Shown: positions 41,771 through 50,625, numbered from the stretch's first letter. The stretch is 64,000 nt of DNA from Arthrobacter rhombi (GCF_900163545.1 NZ_FUHW01000014.1:62001-126000); one strand, 5' to 3'. A program made the numbers and translations. Notes: a model not told the origin generated them from the sequence alone.

Positions 41771-42556
41771 ATGTTCGCCGAGGAGCGACACCGTGTGATG
41801 GGCGACCGCGTCGCCAGCCAAGGCCGGGTCACCGTCGCCGAGCTGGCCCAGCAACTGGACATCACGCGTGAAACCGTTCGCCGGGATCTGGCCCAGCTGG
41901 AACAGGAAGGGATCCTACGACGCGTCCACGGCGGGGCGGTAGCCACCCGGACCACCAGCACCGTGGAGGAAAGTTTGAGCGTCAGGACGTCGCTGAACCA
42001 CGAGCAGAAATCCCGCATCGCCGCCGCCGCCGTGGAACTGCTGCCGGCGGGTGCCACGTCGGTGGTCCTCGACGCGGGAACGACGACGGAACTGTTCGCC
42101 CAGGCCATGGGCTCCAGCCTGGGCACTTCCCGTGCCGCGGATTTATTGGTCCTCACACATTCCGTACCCGTGGCCTACCGGGTGGCCGCCAGCGGTTCCT
42201 TCCAGCTCGAAGTCATCGGAGGTCGGGTCCGCGCCCTGACCAGCGCCGCGACCGGCGCATCAACCATTGACCAATTCCGCGCCCTGCGCCCGGATATCGC
42301 CTTCATCGGTGCCAACGGCATCGACGCCGACTTCGGGCTCAGCACCCCCGATCCGCTGGAGGCCGCGGTGAAGTCAGCGATCGTCGCCTGCGCGCGCCGC
42401 GTCGTCGTCTTGGCTGACTCCAGCAAACTCGGTGAACAGACCCTCATCCGCTTCGCCGCACTGGACCAGGTGGACACCCTGGTCACCGACACGGCCCCCG
42501 GCCCCGATCTGGCCGCCGCCCTGGAGCGGGCCGACGTGGACGTGACCCTGGCATGA
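41771..42556 (+). CDS. fruR: DeoR-family repressor of fructose utilisation
   Basis: Repressor of 261 aa with the DeoR winged helix (EERHRVMGDRVASQGRVTVAELAQQLDITRETVRRDLAQLEQEGILRRVHGGAV) and a DeoRC effector domain (DAGTTTELFAQAM, LTHSVPVAYR, VIGGRVRALTSAATG). First gene of the fruR-fruK-fruA-ptsI-ptsH operon. Its stop overlaps the fruK start (ATGA 42553-42556). In relatives the effector is fructose 1-phosphate or 1,6-bisphosphate, and autoregulation through the upstream dyad is likely. Confidence 0.92.
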   Translation: MFAEERHRVMGDRVASQGRVTVAELAQQLDITRETVRRDLAQLEQEGILRRVHGGAVATRTTSTVEESLSVRTSLNHEQKSRIAAAAVELLPAGATSVVLDAGTTTELFAQAMGSSLGTSRAADLLVLTHSVPVAYRVAASGSFQLEVIGGRVRALTSAATGASTIDQFRALRPDIAFIGANGIDADFGLSTPDPLEAAVKSAIVACARRVVVLADSSKLGEQTLIRFAALDQVDTLVTDTAPGPDLAAALERADVDVTLA

Positions 42557-43560
42557 TCACCACCTTTACCGCCAATCCCAGCCTGGACCGAACCATCGAT
42601 CTGGGCGCCATGCTGATCCGGGGCGCCGTCCAGCGAGCCCTCCGAGCCGACGCACAGGCTGCCGGAAAAGGGGTCAACGTCGCCCGGGGGCTCGTCGCCG
42701 CCGGGGTCCCGACATTGGCCGTGCTCCCCGGGGACGCCACGGACCCCGTCGTGATCGGTCTGGGCGTCGATCAGCTGCCGCACCGGGCCCTGCCCATCGG
42801 ACAACCACTGCGCAGCAACGTCACGCTCACCGAACCCGATGGAACCACCACCAAGGTCAACGAACCGGGCCCCACCCTCGGTCCCGCACAACAGTCGACC
42901 CTCACCGAAGCCCTGGTCCGGACGGCGAACGGCTCCTCCTGGGTGGTGCTTGCCGGTTCGCTGCCTCCCGGCCTGCCGACCGACTACTACGCAAAAATAG
43001 TCGCCCATCTGCATGAGGTCCTCGGCGCAAGCCGGCCGCTGCTCGCCGTCGACACCTCGGATGCTCCGCTCAGCGATCTATACGCCGGATCCGGCCCGCT
43101 CCCGGACCTGATCAAACCCAATGCCGAAGAACTGGCCAGCCTGGCCGGGACCCACAACGCCGCAGAGTTGGAGGCCTCGCCCGAGCTGGCAGCCAGTGCA
43201 GCCCGCCAGCTAGTTCAACGGGGAACCGCTGCCGTCCTGGCGACCTTGGGCGCCCAGGGCGCGGTACTCGCCACCGTCGACGGGGCCTGGTGGGCCACCC
43301 ACCCACCGGTGCGGGCCCGCAGTACCGTCGGCGCCGGGGATTCATCCCTCGCCGGCTACCTCATCGCCCACGATCGCGGCGCCACACCGCCCGAATGCCT
43401 CCGATCCGCTGTCGCCTACGGTGCGGCAGCGGCATCCCTCCCCGGTTCGCTGATCCCCACCCCGGAGCAGACCTCGCCGGAATCCGTCACCGTCACGCCT
43501 CTGACCGCCGCACCCACCGGCCAGCTGCTGGCCTCATCGACCCAAACTCCCAAGGAGTAA
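42553..43560 (+). CDS. fruK: 1-Phosphofructokinase
   Basis: Phosphorylates fructose 1-phosphate to fructose 1,6-bisphosphate. The 335-aa PfkB-type kinase starts ITTFTANPSLDRTIDLGAM, has AGGKGVNVARGL in the variant form AAGKGVNVARGLVAAGV, VNEPGPTL, LAGSLPPGLPTDYYAKI, DLIKPNAEEL and the catalytic-base motif VGAGDSSLAGYLIAHD. It is coupled to fruR by ATGA and followed 2 nt later by fruA, so its product and the PTS product meet directly in the pathway. Confidence 0.95.
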   Translation: MITTFTANPSLDRTIDLGAMLIRGAVQRALRADAQAAGKGVNVARGLVAAGVPTLAVLPGDATDPVVIGLGVDQLPHRALPIGQPLRSNVTLTEPDGTTTKVNEPGPTLGPAQQSTLTEALVRTANGSSWVVLAGSLPPGLPTDYYAKIVAHLHEVLGASRPLLAVDTSDAPLSDLYAGSGPLPDLIKPNAEELASLAGTHNAAELEASPELAASAARQLVQRGTAAVLATLGAQGAVLATVDGAWWATHPPVRARSTVGAGDSSLAGYLIAHDRGATPPECLRSAVAYGAAAASLPGSLIPTPEQTSPESVTVTPLTAAPTGQLLASSTQTPKE

Positions 43561-43562
43561 GC

Positions 43563-45578
43563 ATGTCCGAGCTCATCACCGAAGATCTCGTCCTCCTGGA
43601 CCGCGATCTCGGCCCCACCAGCGCCGACGTTATTCGAGCGCTCGCGGCGGTCGTCACCGAGACGGGCCGCGCCACCAGCGCGGAGGACCTGGCCGCGGAC
43701 GGCATCGCCCGCGAATCCAAGACCGCCACCGGCGTCCCCGGCGGCATCGGCATCCCGCACTGCCGTTCGGCGGCGGTCACCGAGGCCACCCTGGTGATGG
43801 CCCGCCTGTCCCCACCCGTTGATTTTGGCGCCAAGGACGGAACCGCCGATCTGGTGTTCTTCATCGCCGCCCCCGAGGGAGCCGACCAAGAACACCTGAA
43901 GCTGCTCGCCAAACTGGCCCGCTCCCTGGTCAAGAAGGACTTCACCTCAGCACTGCGTTCAGCCGGAAATCCCTCCGAGATCGTGGAGCTGGTCCAGGGC
44001 GCCATTTCCCCGGCACCGACCCAGCCGGCGGTCAGCACCGCGAACACGACGGCACCAGCAGCCGCAGAGCCGGCCGCCCGCCGTCGTACCCTGGTTGCCG
44101 TGACTGCCTGCCCCACGGGGATCGCCCACACCTACATGGCCGCCGACTCACTCGTCGCAGCGGCTGCCGAAGCGGGAGTGGACCTCCAGGTGGAGACCCA
44201 GGGTTCCGCCGGCTCGACCCCCTTGGACCCGGCAGTCATCGCCGCGGCGGATGCGGTGATCTTCGCCGTGGACGTCGACGTGCGCCATAAGGACCGCTTC
44301 GCCGGGCTCCCCGTCATCCAGGTTCCCGTGAAGCGAGGCGTGGACGAGCCGGCCAAGCTCGTCGCCGATGCCCTGGCCGCAGCTGACAACCCGCAGGCCC
44401 GCCGGGTACCGGCAGGGACGGGCACCTCCGAGACGGACGGCCAGTCGGGCCAGGGCCACGAGCGGATCGGCGCTGCGCTGAAGCGTTCGCTGCTGACCGG
44501 CGTGAGCTACATGATCCCGTTCGTCGCTGGCGGTGGCCTGCTCATCGCCTTGGGCTTCGCGATCGGCGGGTACGACATCACCGACGTCGCCGACAAGGTC
44601 AGTCTGCAGAACAACCTGTTCAACCTGCCCGATGGCGGCCTGCATATCTACCTGGGCGCCGTGGCGTTCAAGATCGGCAGCCTGTCGATGGGCTTCCTCG
44701 TCCCGGTCCTCGCCGGCTACATCGCCTACGCGCTGGCGGACCGCCCCGGTCTGGCGCCGGGCTTCACCGCTGGAGCCGTCGCCGGCTTCATGGGTGCCGG
44801 CTTCCTGGGCGGCATCGTCGGCGGCCTGCTCGCCGGTGTCATCGCCCGCTGGATCGGCAACTGGCGGGTCCCGAAGCTGTTGCGCGGACTGATGCCCGTG
44901 GTGATCATCCCGCTGATCGGCTCCATTCTGGCCTCCGGCGTCATGTTCCTGTTCCTCGGCGGGCCCATCGCGGCCCTGAGCAACGCGTTGAACAACTGGC
45001 TCTCCGGCATGTCGGGCTCCGCAGCGGTACTGGTGGGACTCATCCTGGGACTGATGATGGCCGTTGACCTGGGCGGCCCGGTGAACAAGGTCGCCTACGC
45101 GTTCGCCGTCGCCGGCCTGGGCACGGGTTCCGTCACCAACCAAGCCCCCTGGGAGATCATGGCCGCGGTCATGGCCGCCGGCATGGTGCCCCCGCTGGCC
45201 ATGGCCCTGGCCACCGCCCTGGACAAGAAGCGGTTCACCACTGCCGAGCAGGAGAACGGCAAGGCGGCCTGGCTGCTCGGCGCCGCCTTCATCTCCGAGG
45301 GCGCCATCCCGTTCGCTGCCTCCGACCCGCTGCGCGTCATCCCCGCCAGCATGCTCGGCGCAGGCGTCACCGGCGCCCTGGTGATGGGCTTCCACGTCAC
45401 CAGCCAGGCCCCGCACGGCGGCCTGTTCGTCGCTTTCGCGATCGGCAACCTGGCCATGTTCATCGTCTCGATCATCGTGGGCATGATCATCTCCGCCCTG
45501 GCCGTCCTGGCCTTGAAGCGCTACGCGGTGAAGGGCAAGCCCGCCGTCCGGGACCAGCGGGTACCGGTCTCCGCCTAG
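43563..45578 (+). CDS. fruA: Fructose PTS permease EIIABC
   Basis: Imports fructose as fructose 1-phosphate. The 671-aa fusion has domains in the order EIIA (residues ~5-150, phospho-His66 in GIGIPHCRSA), EIIB (~175-280, phospho-Cys183 in VTACPTGIAHTYMAADSL) and EIIC (~300-660, eight or so membrane helices including FVAGGGLLIALGFAIGGYD and DLGGPVNKVAYAFA). An Ala/Pro/Thr-rich linker separates A from B. The start follows fruK by 2 nt, and GGAG lies just upstream (caaGGAGtaagc). It works with PtsI and HPr encoded downstream. Confidence 0.96.
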   Translation: MSELITEDLVLLDRDLGPTSADVIRALAAVVTETGRATSAEDLAADGIARESKTATGVPGGIGIPHCRSAAVTEATLVMARLSPPVDFGAKDGTADLVFFIAAPEGADQEHLKLLAKLARSLVKKDFTSALRSAGNPSEIVELVQGAISPAPTQPAVSTANTTAPAAAEPAARRRTLVAVTACPTGIAHTYMAADSLVAAAAEAGVDLQVETQGSAGSTPLDPAVIAAADAVIFAVDVDVRHKDRFAGLPVIQVPVKRGVDEPAKLVADALAAADNPQARRVPAGTGTSETDGQSGQGHERIGAALKRSLLTGVSYMIPFVAGGGLLIALGFAIGGYDITDVADKVSLQNNLFNLPDGGLHIYLGAVAFKIGSLSMGFLVPVLAGYIAYALADRPGLAPGFTAGAVAGFMGAGFLGGIVGGLLAGVIARWIGNWRVPKLLRGLMPVVIIPLIGSILASGVMFLFLGGPIAALSNALNNWLSGMSGSAAVLVGLILGLMMAVDLGGPVNKVAYAFAVAGLGTGSVTNQAPWEIMAAVMAAGMVPPLAMALATALDKKRFTTAEQENGKAAWLLGAAFISEGAIPFAASDPLRVIPASMLGAGVTGALVMGFHVTSQAPHGGLFVAFAIGNLAMFIVSIIVGMIISALAVLALKRYAVKGKPAVRDQRVPVSA

Positions 45579-45629
45579 GCGCAACCACCCACGACACCCC
45601 CAGAACACCACAGCAGTAAGGACAGGCAG

Positions 45630-47330
45630 ATGAGCACCCTTCACGGAATCGGCGTCAGCCCCGGCCGCATCCTGGGCCCGGTCCGCCGCATGGCAGATGC
45701 CATCGACTCCCCGCAGGACACTGATGCCTCGGTACGCCAAGCTCCCGGCTATGTCGAGGACTCCACGGCCCGGTTGAAGCAGGCGGGACAGGCCGTCGCC
45801 GCGGGCCTGCGCGCCCGGGCCGAACAAGCCGATCCTGCCGGGGCCGACGTCCTTTCGGCGACCGCACTGATGGCCACCGACTCGATGCTGCACAAAACCG
45901 CAGGAAAGGCTCTGGCCGCCGGCCGCGGGCTCGAGCCGGCCATCTGGGAGGCAGCAGAAACGGTGGCGGCAATGCTGACGTCGTTGGGTGGCTATATGGC
46001 AGAACGGGCTGCCGACGTCTACGACGTCCGTTCGCGCATCATCGCCGAACTCCGCGGGGTCCCCGCGCCCGGGATCCCCGATTCGGCAACAGAATTCATC
46101 CTGCTGGCCCGGGATCTGGCGCCCGCCGACACCGCCACCTTGGATCCGGTCCGCGTCATCGCCCTGGTCACCAGCGAGGGCGGCCCCCAGTCCCACACGG
46201 CCATCCTGGCCCGCGCCTTGGGCATCCCCGCGATCGTCGCAGCCACGGGAGCGGAATCGATCCCCGAGGGCACCGATATTTATGTCGATGGTGCCGCAGG
46301 CACCGTCTGCACCGCCCCCGGGGACGAGCAGCGTGTTGCGGCCCAGGCCTTTGCTGCGCGGGCCCCCTTGGAGATCTTCGACGGTCACGGTACGACGGCG
46401 GATGGTCGCCGGGTGCCTCTGCTGGCCAATGTCGGTGGCGGGGCGGATGCCGGCGCCGCGGCCGCCGCCGGGGCCGAGGGCGTGGGGTTGCTGCGCACCG
46501 AATTCTGTTTCCTGGGCCGGGACACCGAACCCGGGCACGATGAGCAGGTCGCCGCCTACGGGGCGGTCTTTGCCGAGTTTCCTCGGAAGAAGGTCGTGGT
46601 GCGGACGTTGGACGCCGGAGCCGATAAACCGCTGCCCTTTCTCACCGATGCCAGCGAACCGAACCCGGCACTGGGTGTGCGGGGGTTCCGTACCGATACC
46701 GGGGCCCCGGGGGTCCTCGCCCGGCAGTTGGCGGCGATCGCCGAGGCAGCGGCAGCCCATCAGGCCCAGGTGAAGGTGATGGCTCCGATGATCTCCACAG
46801 CCCAGGAGGCTACCGACTTCGCTGCCCTCTGCACCGTAGCCGGGCTGCCGGACTCCGGGATCATGGTTGAGGTTCCTTCCGCAGCGGTACGTGCCGCATC
46901 GGTGCTGCGTCCGGTCGCCTTCGCCTCGATCGGGACCAATGATCTCACCCAGTACACGATGGCCGCCGACCGTCAGCTAGCCCCCTTATCCGCCTTGAAC
47001 GATCCCTGGCAGCCGGCCGTCTTGGAACTCATCCGGCTCACCGTCTCCGGTGCCGAAGCCGCAGGAACATCTTCCGGCCCGATCCCACCCGTGGGTGTCT
47101 GCGGGGAGGCAGCCGCAGACCCGGCCCTCGCCGTCGTCCTCGTGGGATTGGGGATCGCTTCACTCTCGATGACCGCCCGGGCCCTGGCCCCCGTTGCCGC
47201 CGTCCTGCGGACCGTCACCTACGCACAAGCTTCCGGCTTGGCCACCCTGGCGTTGGAGGCCGAAGGCCCAGCCCAGGCCCGCACGGCAGTGCGCTCGGCC
47301 CTACCGATACTGGACGAGCTTGGACTCTGA
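45630..47330 (+). CDS. ptsI: PTS enzyme I
   Basis: Transfers phosphate from PEP to HPr. The 566-aa protein has the phospho-His189 in EGGPQSHTAILARALGIPAI, the PEP-binding barrel with LRTEFCFLGRD, RTLDAGADKPLPF, and the signature FASIGTNDLTQYTMAADRQL near residue 435, then the VCGEAAADP catalytic Cys. AAGGACAGG precedes the ATG. It lies 51 nt after fruA. This appears to be the general EI of the cell, carried in the fructose operon. Confidence 0.96.
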   Translation: MSTLHGIGVSPGRILGPVRRMADAIDSPQDTDASVRQAPGYVEDSTARLKQAGQAVAAGLRARAEQADPAGADVLSATALMATDSMLHKTAGKALAAGRGLEPAIWEAAETVAAMLTSLGGYMAERAADVYDVRSRIIAELRGVPAPGIPDSATEFILLARDLAPADTATLDPVRVIALVTSEGGPQSHTAILARALGIPAIVAATGAESIPEGTDIYVDGAAGTVCTAPGDEQRVAAQAFAARAPLEIFDGHGTTADGRRVPLLANVGGGADAGAAAAAGAEGVGLLRTEFCFLGRDTEPGHDEQVAAYGAVFAEFPRKKVVVRTLDAGADKPLPFLTDASEPNPALGVRGFRTDTGAPGVLARQLAAIAEAAAAHQAQVKVMAPMISTAQEATDFAALCTVAGLPDSGIMVEVPSAAVRAASVLRPVAFASIGTNDLTQYTMAADRQLAPLSALNDPWQPAVLELIRLTVSGAEAAGTSSGPIPPVGVCGEAAADPALAVVLVGLGIASLSMTARALAPVAAVLRTVTYAQASGLATLALEAEGPAQARTAVRSALPILDELGL

Positions 47331-47367
47331 CCACCTACCATCCGCACCACCACCACAGGAGAAAACC

Positions 47368-47646
47368 ATGGCAGAACGTACAGCAACCATCGCCAGCCGC
47401 GTGGGGCTCCATGCCCGTCCGGCAGCCATCTTCGCCGAAGCCGCCGGCGAACTGGATCTGGAGGTCACCATCGCCCTTCCGGGCGAGCCCGCCGACGAGG
47501 CGATGGACGCTTCAAGCATCCTGTCTCTGATGGGGCTGGGCGCCGAGCACGGGACCACTGTGGTGCTACGGGCCGAAGGGGCAGGTGCCGATGCGGCCCT
47601 GGACCGGCTGGTGGGCATCCTCGAAACCGATCACGACGCCGAATAG
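47368..47646 (+). CDS. ptsH: PTS phosphocarrier protein HPr
   Basis: Phosphocarrier of 92 aa between EI and the sugar-specific EIIA. The active-site His15 is in SRVGLHARPAAIF. The second conserved region reads MDASSILSLMGLGAEHG, close to the usual SIMGVMSL segment. AGGAG lies about 6 nt before the ATG. Last gene of the fructose operon. No HPr kinase gene is near, as expected for actinobacteria. Confidence 0.96.
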   Translation: MAERTATIASRVGLHARPAAIFAEAAGELDLEVTIALPGEPADEAMDASSILSLMGLGAEHGTTVVLRAEGAGADAALDRLVGILETDHDAE

Positions 47647-47802
47647 GCCCCGGGGCGGGAGCCTGTGCCACCCTCTGTCGCCACGACCTGCGGTTCAGCG
47701 TTGAATCTGCTGACCGCTCGGATGAGCTCCGAGTGCCCATTTTGTGGGCCACGGCCGTGCCCAGCATGGACGGGGGGTGCCACCCGGTGCCAAGGTAGAT
47801 AG

Positions 47803-48555
47803 ATGAGCGCCACCATCAACTTCTATTTCGATCCGGTCTGCCCCTTCGCCTGGATGACGAGCAAATGGGTGCGGCAAGTGCAGGCGCAGCGCGACTACAC
47901 CGTGGACTGGCGTTTCATCTCGCTGCGGCTGATCAATTCCGAGGTCGACTATGACGCGCATTTTCCGCCGGAGTACGAGGCCGGGCACACGGCAGGGCTC
48001 AGGCTTCTGCGGGTGGCCGCTCGGGCACGTTCGGAGCATGGCCGCACCTCGGTGGCTGGATTTTATGCGGCCCTCGGCGCACACATCTTCGACGCTGCCC
48101 CTGACCCGGCCGAGCAGCGGGGCGAGGGTGAGCTGCGTGAGCGGCGAGGCACGCGTGAGTTCGTAGAGCCAATTCTCGACGAGGCCGGCCTGCCCCGGGC
48201 GCTGGCGCAGGCCCTCGACGACGAGTCCTGGGACCGTGAGATCCGCCAGGAGACCGACGAGGCGCTGGCACTGACCGGCAAGGACGTCGGCACGCCCATC
48301 ATTCACTTCGAGCCACCCGCCGGTGTGGCATTCTTCGGGCCGGTGATCAGCCGGCTGCCGGACGAGGATTCGGCCGTCGAGCTGTGGGATCACGTGGTCG
48401 GGCTGGCCAGATTCCCGGGTTTCGCCGAACTCAAGCGCAGCCTGCGTGAGCAGCCACAGCTGGCCGCCCTCGGCGGTGACACCACCCGTGTCGGCCGGCA
48501 AGAGGACTGGCAGGGTGGCCGAAAAGCTGACCAGTCGGCACAGGGCAAATCATGA
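47803..48555 (+). CDS. DsbA-fold protein of the Rv2466c (mycothiol-dependent nitroreductase) family
   Basis: Cytosolic thioredoxin-fold protein of 250 aa. The N-terminus FYFDPVCPFAWMTSKWVRQV aligns with the active-site segment of Rv2466c-type proteins, which use a CPWC motif with mycothiol. Here the motif is Cys13-Pro-Phe-Ala16, so the second cysteine is absent. The cis-Pro loop is GTPIIHF near residue 165. AAGG lies 7 nt before the ATG. Its TGA overlaps the ATG of the SRPBCC gene (ATGA 48552-48555). Confidence 0.88.
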   Translation: MSATINFYFDPVCPFAWMTSKWVRQVQAQRDYTVDWRFISLRLINSEVDYDAHFPPEYEAGHTAGLRLLRVAARARSEHGRTSVAGFYAALGAHIFDAAPDPAEQRGEGELRERRGTREFVEPILDEAGLPRALAQALDDESWDREIRQETDEALALTGKDVGTPIIHFEPPAGVAFFGPVISRLPDEDSAVELWDHVVGLARFPGFAELKRSLREQPQLAALGGDTTRVGRQEDWQGGRKADQSAQGKS

Positions 48556-49049
48556 GCCGGACAAGCATCCGCCACCACGAACAGTCCATCACGGTGGCGG
48601 CCACGGCCCCAATACTCTACGATCTGGTCTCCGACATCCGCCGGACCGGCGAGTGGAGCCCGGTATGTACCTCCTGCTGGTGGGACGATGAGTCCAGCGC
48701 CGGGCTGCCCGGAGCCTGGTTCACCGGCCGAAATGAACTCGCGCACCGGATCTGGGAGACGCGCTCACAGGTCGTGACAGCCGAGCGCGGGCGCGAGTTC
48801 GCCTGGATCGTCGGTGGCAGCTTCGTCCGATGGGGCTTCACCATGACCCCGACGGATACCGAAACGATCCTGCGCGAGTCGTGGGATTTTTTGCCGGACG
48901 GGATCGCGATGTTCGAGGAGAAATTCGGCGACGGCGCGGACGCCCAGATCAGCAACCGTACCCAGCAGGCTCTCGACGGCATCCCGAAAACACTCGCGGC
49001 GATCAAACAGATCGCCGAATCCAGCGGCACGCATGAGGACGCCCGGTAG
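48552..49049 (+). CDS. SRPBCC-family polyketide-cyclase-like protein
   Basis: Small helix-grip protein of 165 aa. It has SITVAATAPILYDLVSDIRRTGEWSPVCTSCWWD, GAWFTGRNELAHRIWETRSQVVTAERGREFAWIVGG, and RESWDF near the end. The WxNPxVxxAxWxxG-type first segment is typical of the SRPBCC/START group that holds hydrophobic ligands. No enzymatic residue can be assigned. It is translationally coupled to the DsbA-fold gene, which hints at a shared small-molecule or thiol-redox task. Confidence 0.85.
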   Translation: MSRTSIRHHEQSITVAATAPILYDLVSDIRRTGEWSPVCTSCWWDDESSAGLPGAWFTGRNELAHRIWETRSQVVTAERGREFAWIVGGSFVRWGFTMTPTDTETILRESWDFLPDGIAMFEEKFGDGADAQISNRTQQALDGIPKTLAAIKQIAESSGTHEDAR

Positions 49050-49120
49050 CGCCACGCGCCTCGGGTGAACCACCAGCTCGATCCACAGGCCAAGGCGCTC
49101 TCATTCTTCTCTCCTTCTCG

Positions 49121-49161
49121 TCTCATCTTTGTCTCATCTTCGGTTCCTAGGCTTGTTCACC
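49121..49161 (+). promoter_or_regulatory. PHO-box-like 11-nt repeats upstream of the DUF4956-VTC pair
   Basis: Heptamers TCTCATC (49121), TCTCATC (49132), GTTCCTA (49143) and TGTTCACC (49154-49161) recur every 11 nt. The first two are identical and extend to GTCTCATCTT. The unit size and the GTTCACC-like core match the direct repeats bound by phosphate-responsive PhoP in actinomycetes. The last unit ends 19 nt before the DUF4956 start, so it may overlap the promoter. Confidence 0.5.
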
Positions 49162-49180
49162 AGAGCAACGAGAGGGAATC

Positions 49181-49852
49181 ATGTTTACGTTTTGGATGGC
49201 CTTGCTGGCCAATATTCTGGGAACCGCAGTCCTGGTGTACGTCGTCTACTTCCGCAGGCATCACCGCCGGGATCTAGCCCTGGCCTACGTCGCACTGAGC
49301 ATGGGCATCTTCGCGGTCACCCTGCTGTTGACGACCAGTGACGCCGGGGCGGGTCTGGGCCTGGGCCTGTTCGGTATCCTGTCGATCATCCGACTACGTT
49401 CGAACACCCTGACCCAGGAGGAAGTGGCCTACTACTTCATTTCACTGGCCATCGGACTGGTCAATGGTCTGCACCCGGATCCTGCCTGGCTCGCACCGAC
49501 GATCACCGCCGCCCTGCTGGTCGTGATGTTCGCCGCCGACCACCCCCGCTTTGCCGCGACCACGACCCGCCAGGTCGTGACCTTGGACACCGCCTACCCG
49601 CGTAGCCAGGACATGGATGCCGCCCTGGAGCAGCTGCTCGGGGCACGGATCCTCCGCACCGTGGTGCTGGAACTGGATATGGTGCGTGACACCACCGTCG
49701 TGGACGTCCGCTTCCGCGAATTGCCGGCCAAGACGTCCCGGCGTGCCCAGGAACGCACGACCGCGTCAGCCCGCCAGCAGGAAACCTCCGGGGTTTCCGC
49801 ACCCGTCGCCGCGGAGCGGGAGTACGCCAACCAGGGCCACGGGTCCAAGTGA
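49181..49852 (+). CDS. DUF4956 membrane protein
   Basis: Membrane protein of 223 aa. Four hydrophobic segments fill residues ~1-125 (ALLANILGTAVLVYVVYF, LALAYVALSMGIFAVTLLL, LGLGLFGILSIIRLRS, and APTITAALLVVMFAA), followed by a cytosolic alpha/beta tail (VVTLDTAYPRSQDMDAALEQLLGARILRTVVLELD). The GLFGILSIIRLRS-NTL segment is diagnostic of DUF4956, a family that usually travels with VTC-domain polyphosphate polymerases. GAGAGGGA precedes the ATG. It overlaps the VTC gene by GTGA. Confidence 0.9.
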   Translation: MFTFWMALLANILGTAVLVYVVYFRRHHRRDLALAYVALSMGIFAVTLLLTTSDAGAGLGLGLFGILSIIRLRSNTLTQEEVAYYFISLAIGLVNGLHPDPAWLAPTITAALLVVMFAADHPRFAATTTRQVVTLDTAYPRSQDMDAALEQLLGARILRTVVLELDMVRDTTVVDVRFRELPAKTSRRAQERTTASARQQETSGVSAPVAAEREYANQGHGSK

Positions 49853-50625
49853 AGGCCCGGGAGGCGTTGGAAGCCGCCGTCGCCGCCCGGGAACCGATCG
49901 GGCTCCAGGAGGTCAACGAGGGTGCCGCCCTGCAGACCCGCGTGGACCATAAGTACCTGCTGACCCCCGAACAATTCACTGCCCTGGCTGCGAAGCTGGA
50001 CGACAGGTTCCGGGTGCTCACCATCGATGGACGGCGTACCTTCCGTTACGAATCCGTCTACTTCGATACCCCGGAATTCGAGCAGTATCGCGCCCACCGG
50101 CAGGGCCGACGCCGCCGCTTCAAGGTCCGCACCCGCACCTATGCCGACACCGGCCTGTGCATGTTCGAAATCAAAACCAAGGGCCGGCGCGGGGCGACCG
50201 TCAAACACCGGATCCCCCACCAAATGGACGACGCCGGCCGGATCACCGACGATGCCCAAGCCTTCCTGGATGGGGTGCTCGCCGCCGAATACTCCATGTC
50301 TCCCACCGAGCTGCACCCGGTGATGGAAAGCGACTACCGCAGGGCGACATTCGTTGATCCCATCGACGGCGAACGGCTGACCTGTGATGTCGATCTGCTC
50401 TACACCGACGAGGCCCGTGCCTTACAGGGCCCCGAACTTTTCGTGATCGAAACCAAGACGGCATCGGGCCGGGGTGCGGCCTCCACCGCACTGTCAGAGC
50501 TGGGCATCCGCCCGGTCAGCATGAGCAAGTACTGTGTGGGCATCGCCATGTTGAACCCCGAACTTCCGGCCAATAAATGGAGTCGCCTACTGCGACGCAA
50601 CTTCGGCTGGGAGCCCGCGGCCTGA
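49849..50625 (+). CDS. VTC-domain polyphosphate-polymerase-like protein
   Basis: Protein of 258 aa of the VTC/triphosphate tunnel fold. The tunnel's basic residues are visible in TRVDHKYLLT, FRYESVYFDTPEFEQYRAHRQGRRRRFKVRTRTY, MFEIKTKGRRG and KHRIPH, with the acidic metal ligands in ESDYRRATFVD and ELFVIETKTASG. The yeast VTC core makes inorganic polyphosphate from ATP. Bacterial homologues are presumed to make a similar or related polymer. The GTG start overlaps the DUF4956 stop. No CotH or other frequent partner gene is adjacent. Confidence 0.9.
   Translation: MKAREALEAAVAAREPIGLQEVNEGAALQTRVDHKYLLTPEQFTALAAKLDDRFRVLTIDGRRTFRYESVYFDTPEFEQYRAHRQGRRRRFKVRTRTYADTGLCMFEIKTKGRRGATVKHRIPHQMDDAGRITDDAQAFLDGVLAAEYSMSPTELHPVMESDYRRATFVDPIDGERLTCDVDLLYTDEARALQGPELFVIETKTASGRGAASTALSELGIRPVSMSKYCVGIAMLNPELPANKWSRLLRRNFGWEPAA

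Noticed and set aside
44148..46760. Frame of about 870 codons on the minus strand opposite fruA and ptsI
   Set aside because: Full of Gly, Asp, Gln and His from antisense codon bias. The plus-strand genes carry all catalytic residues.
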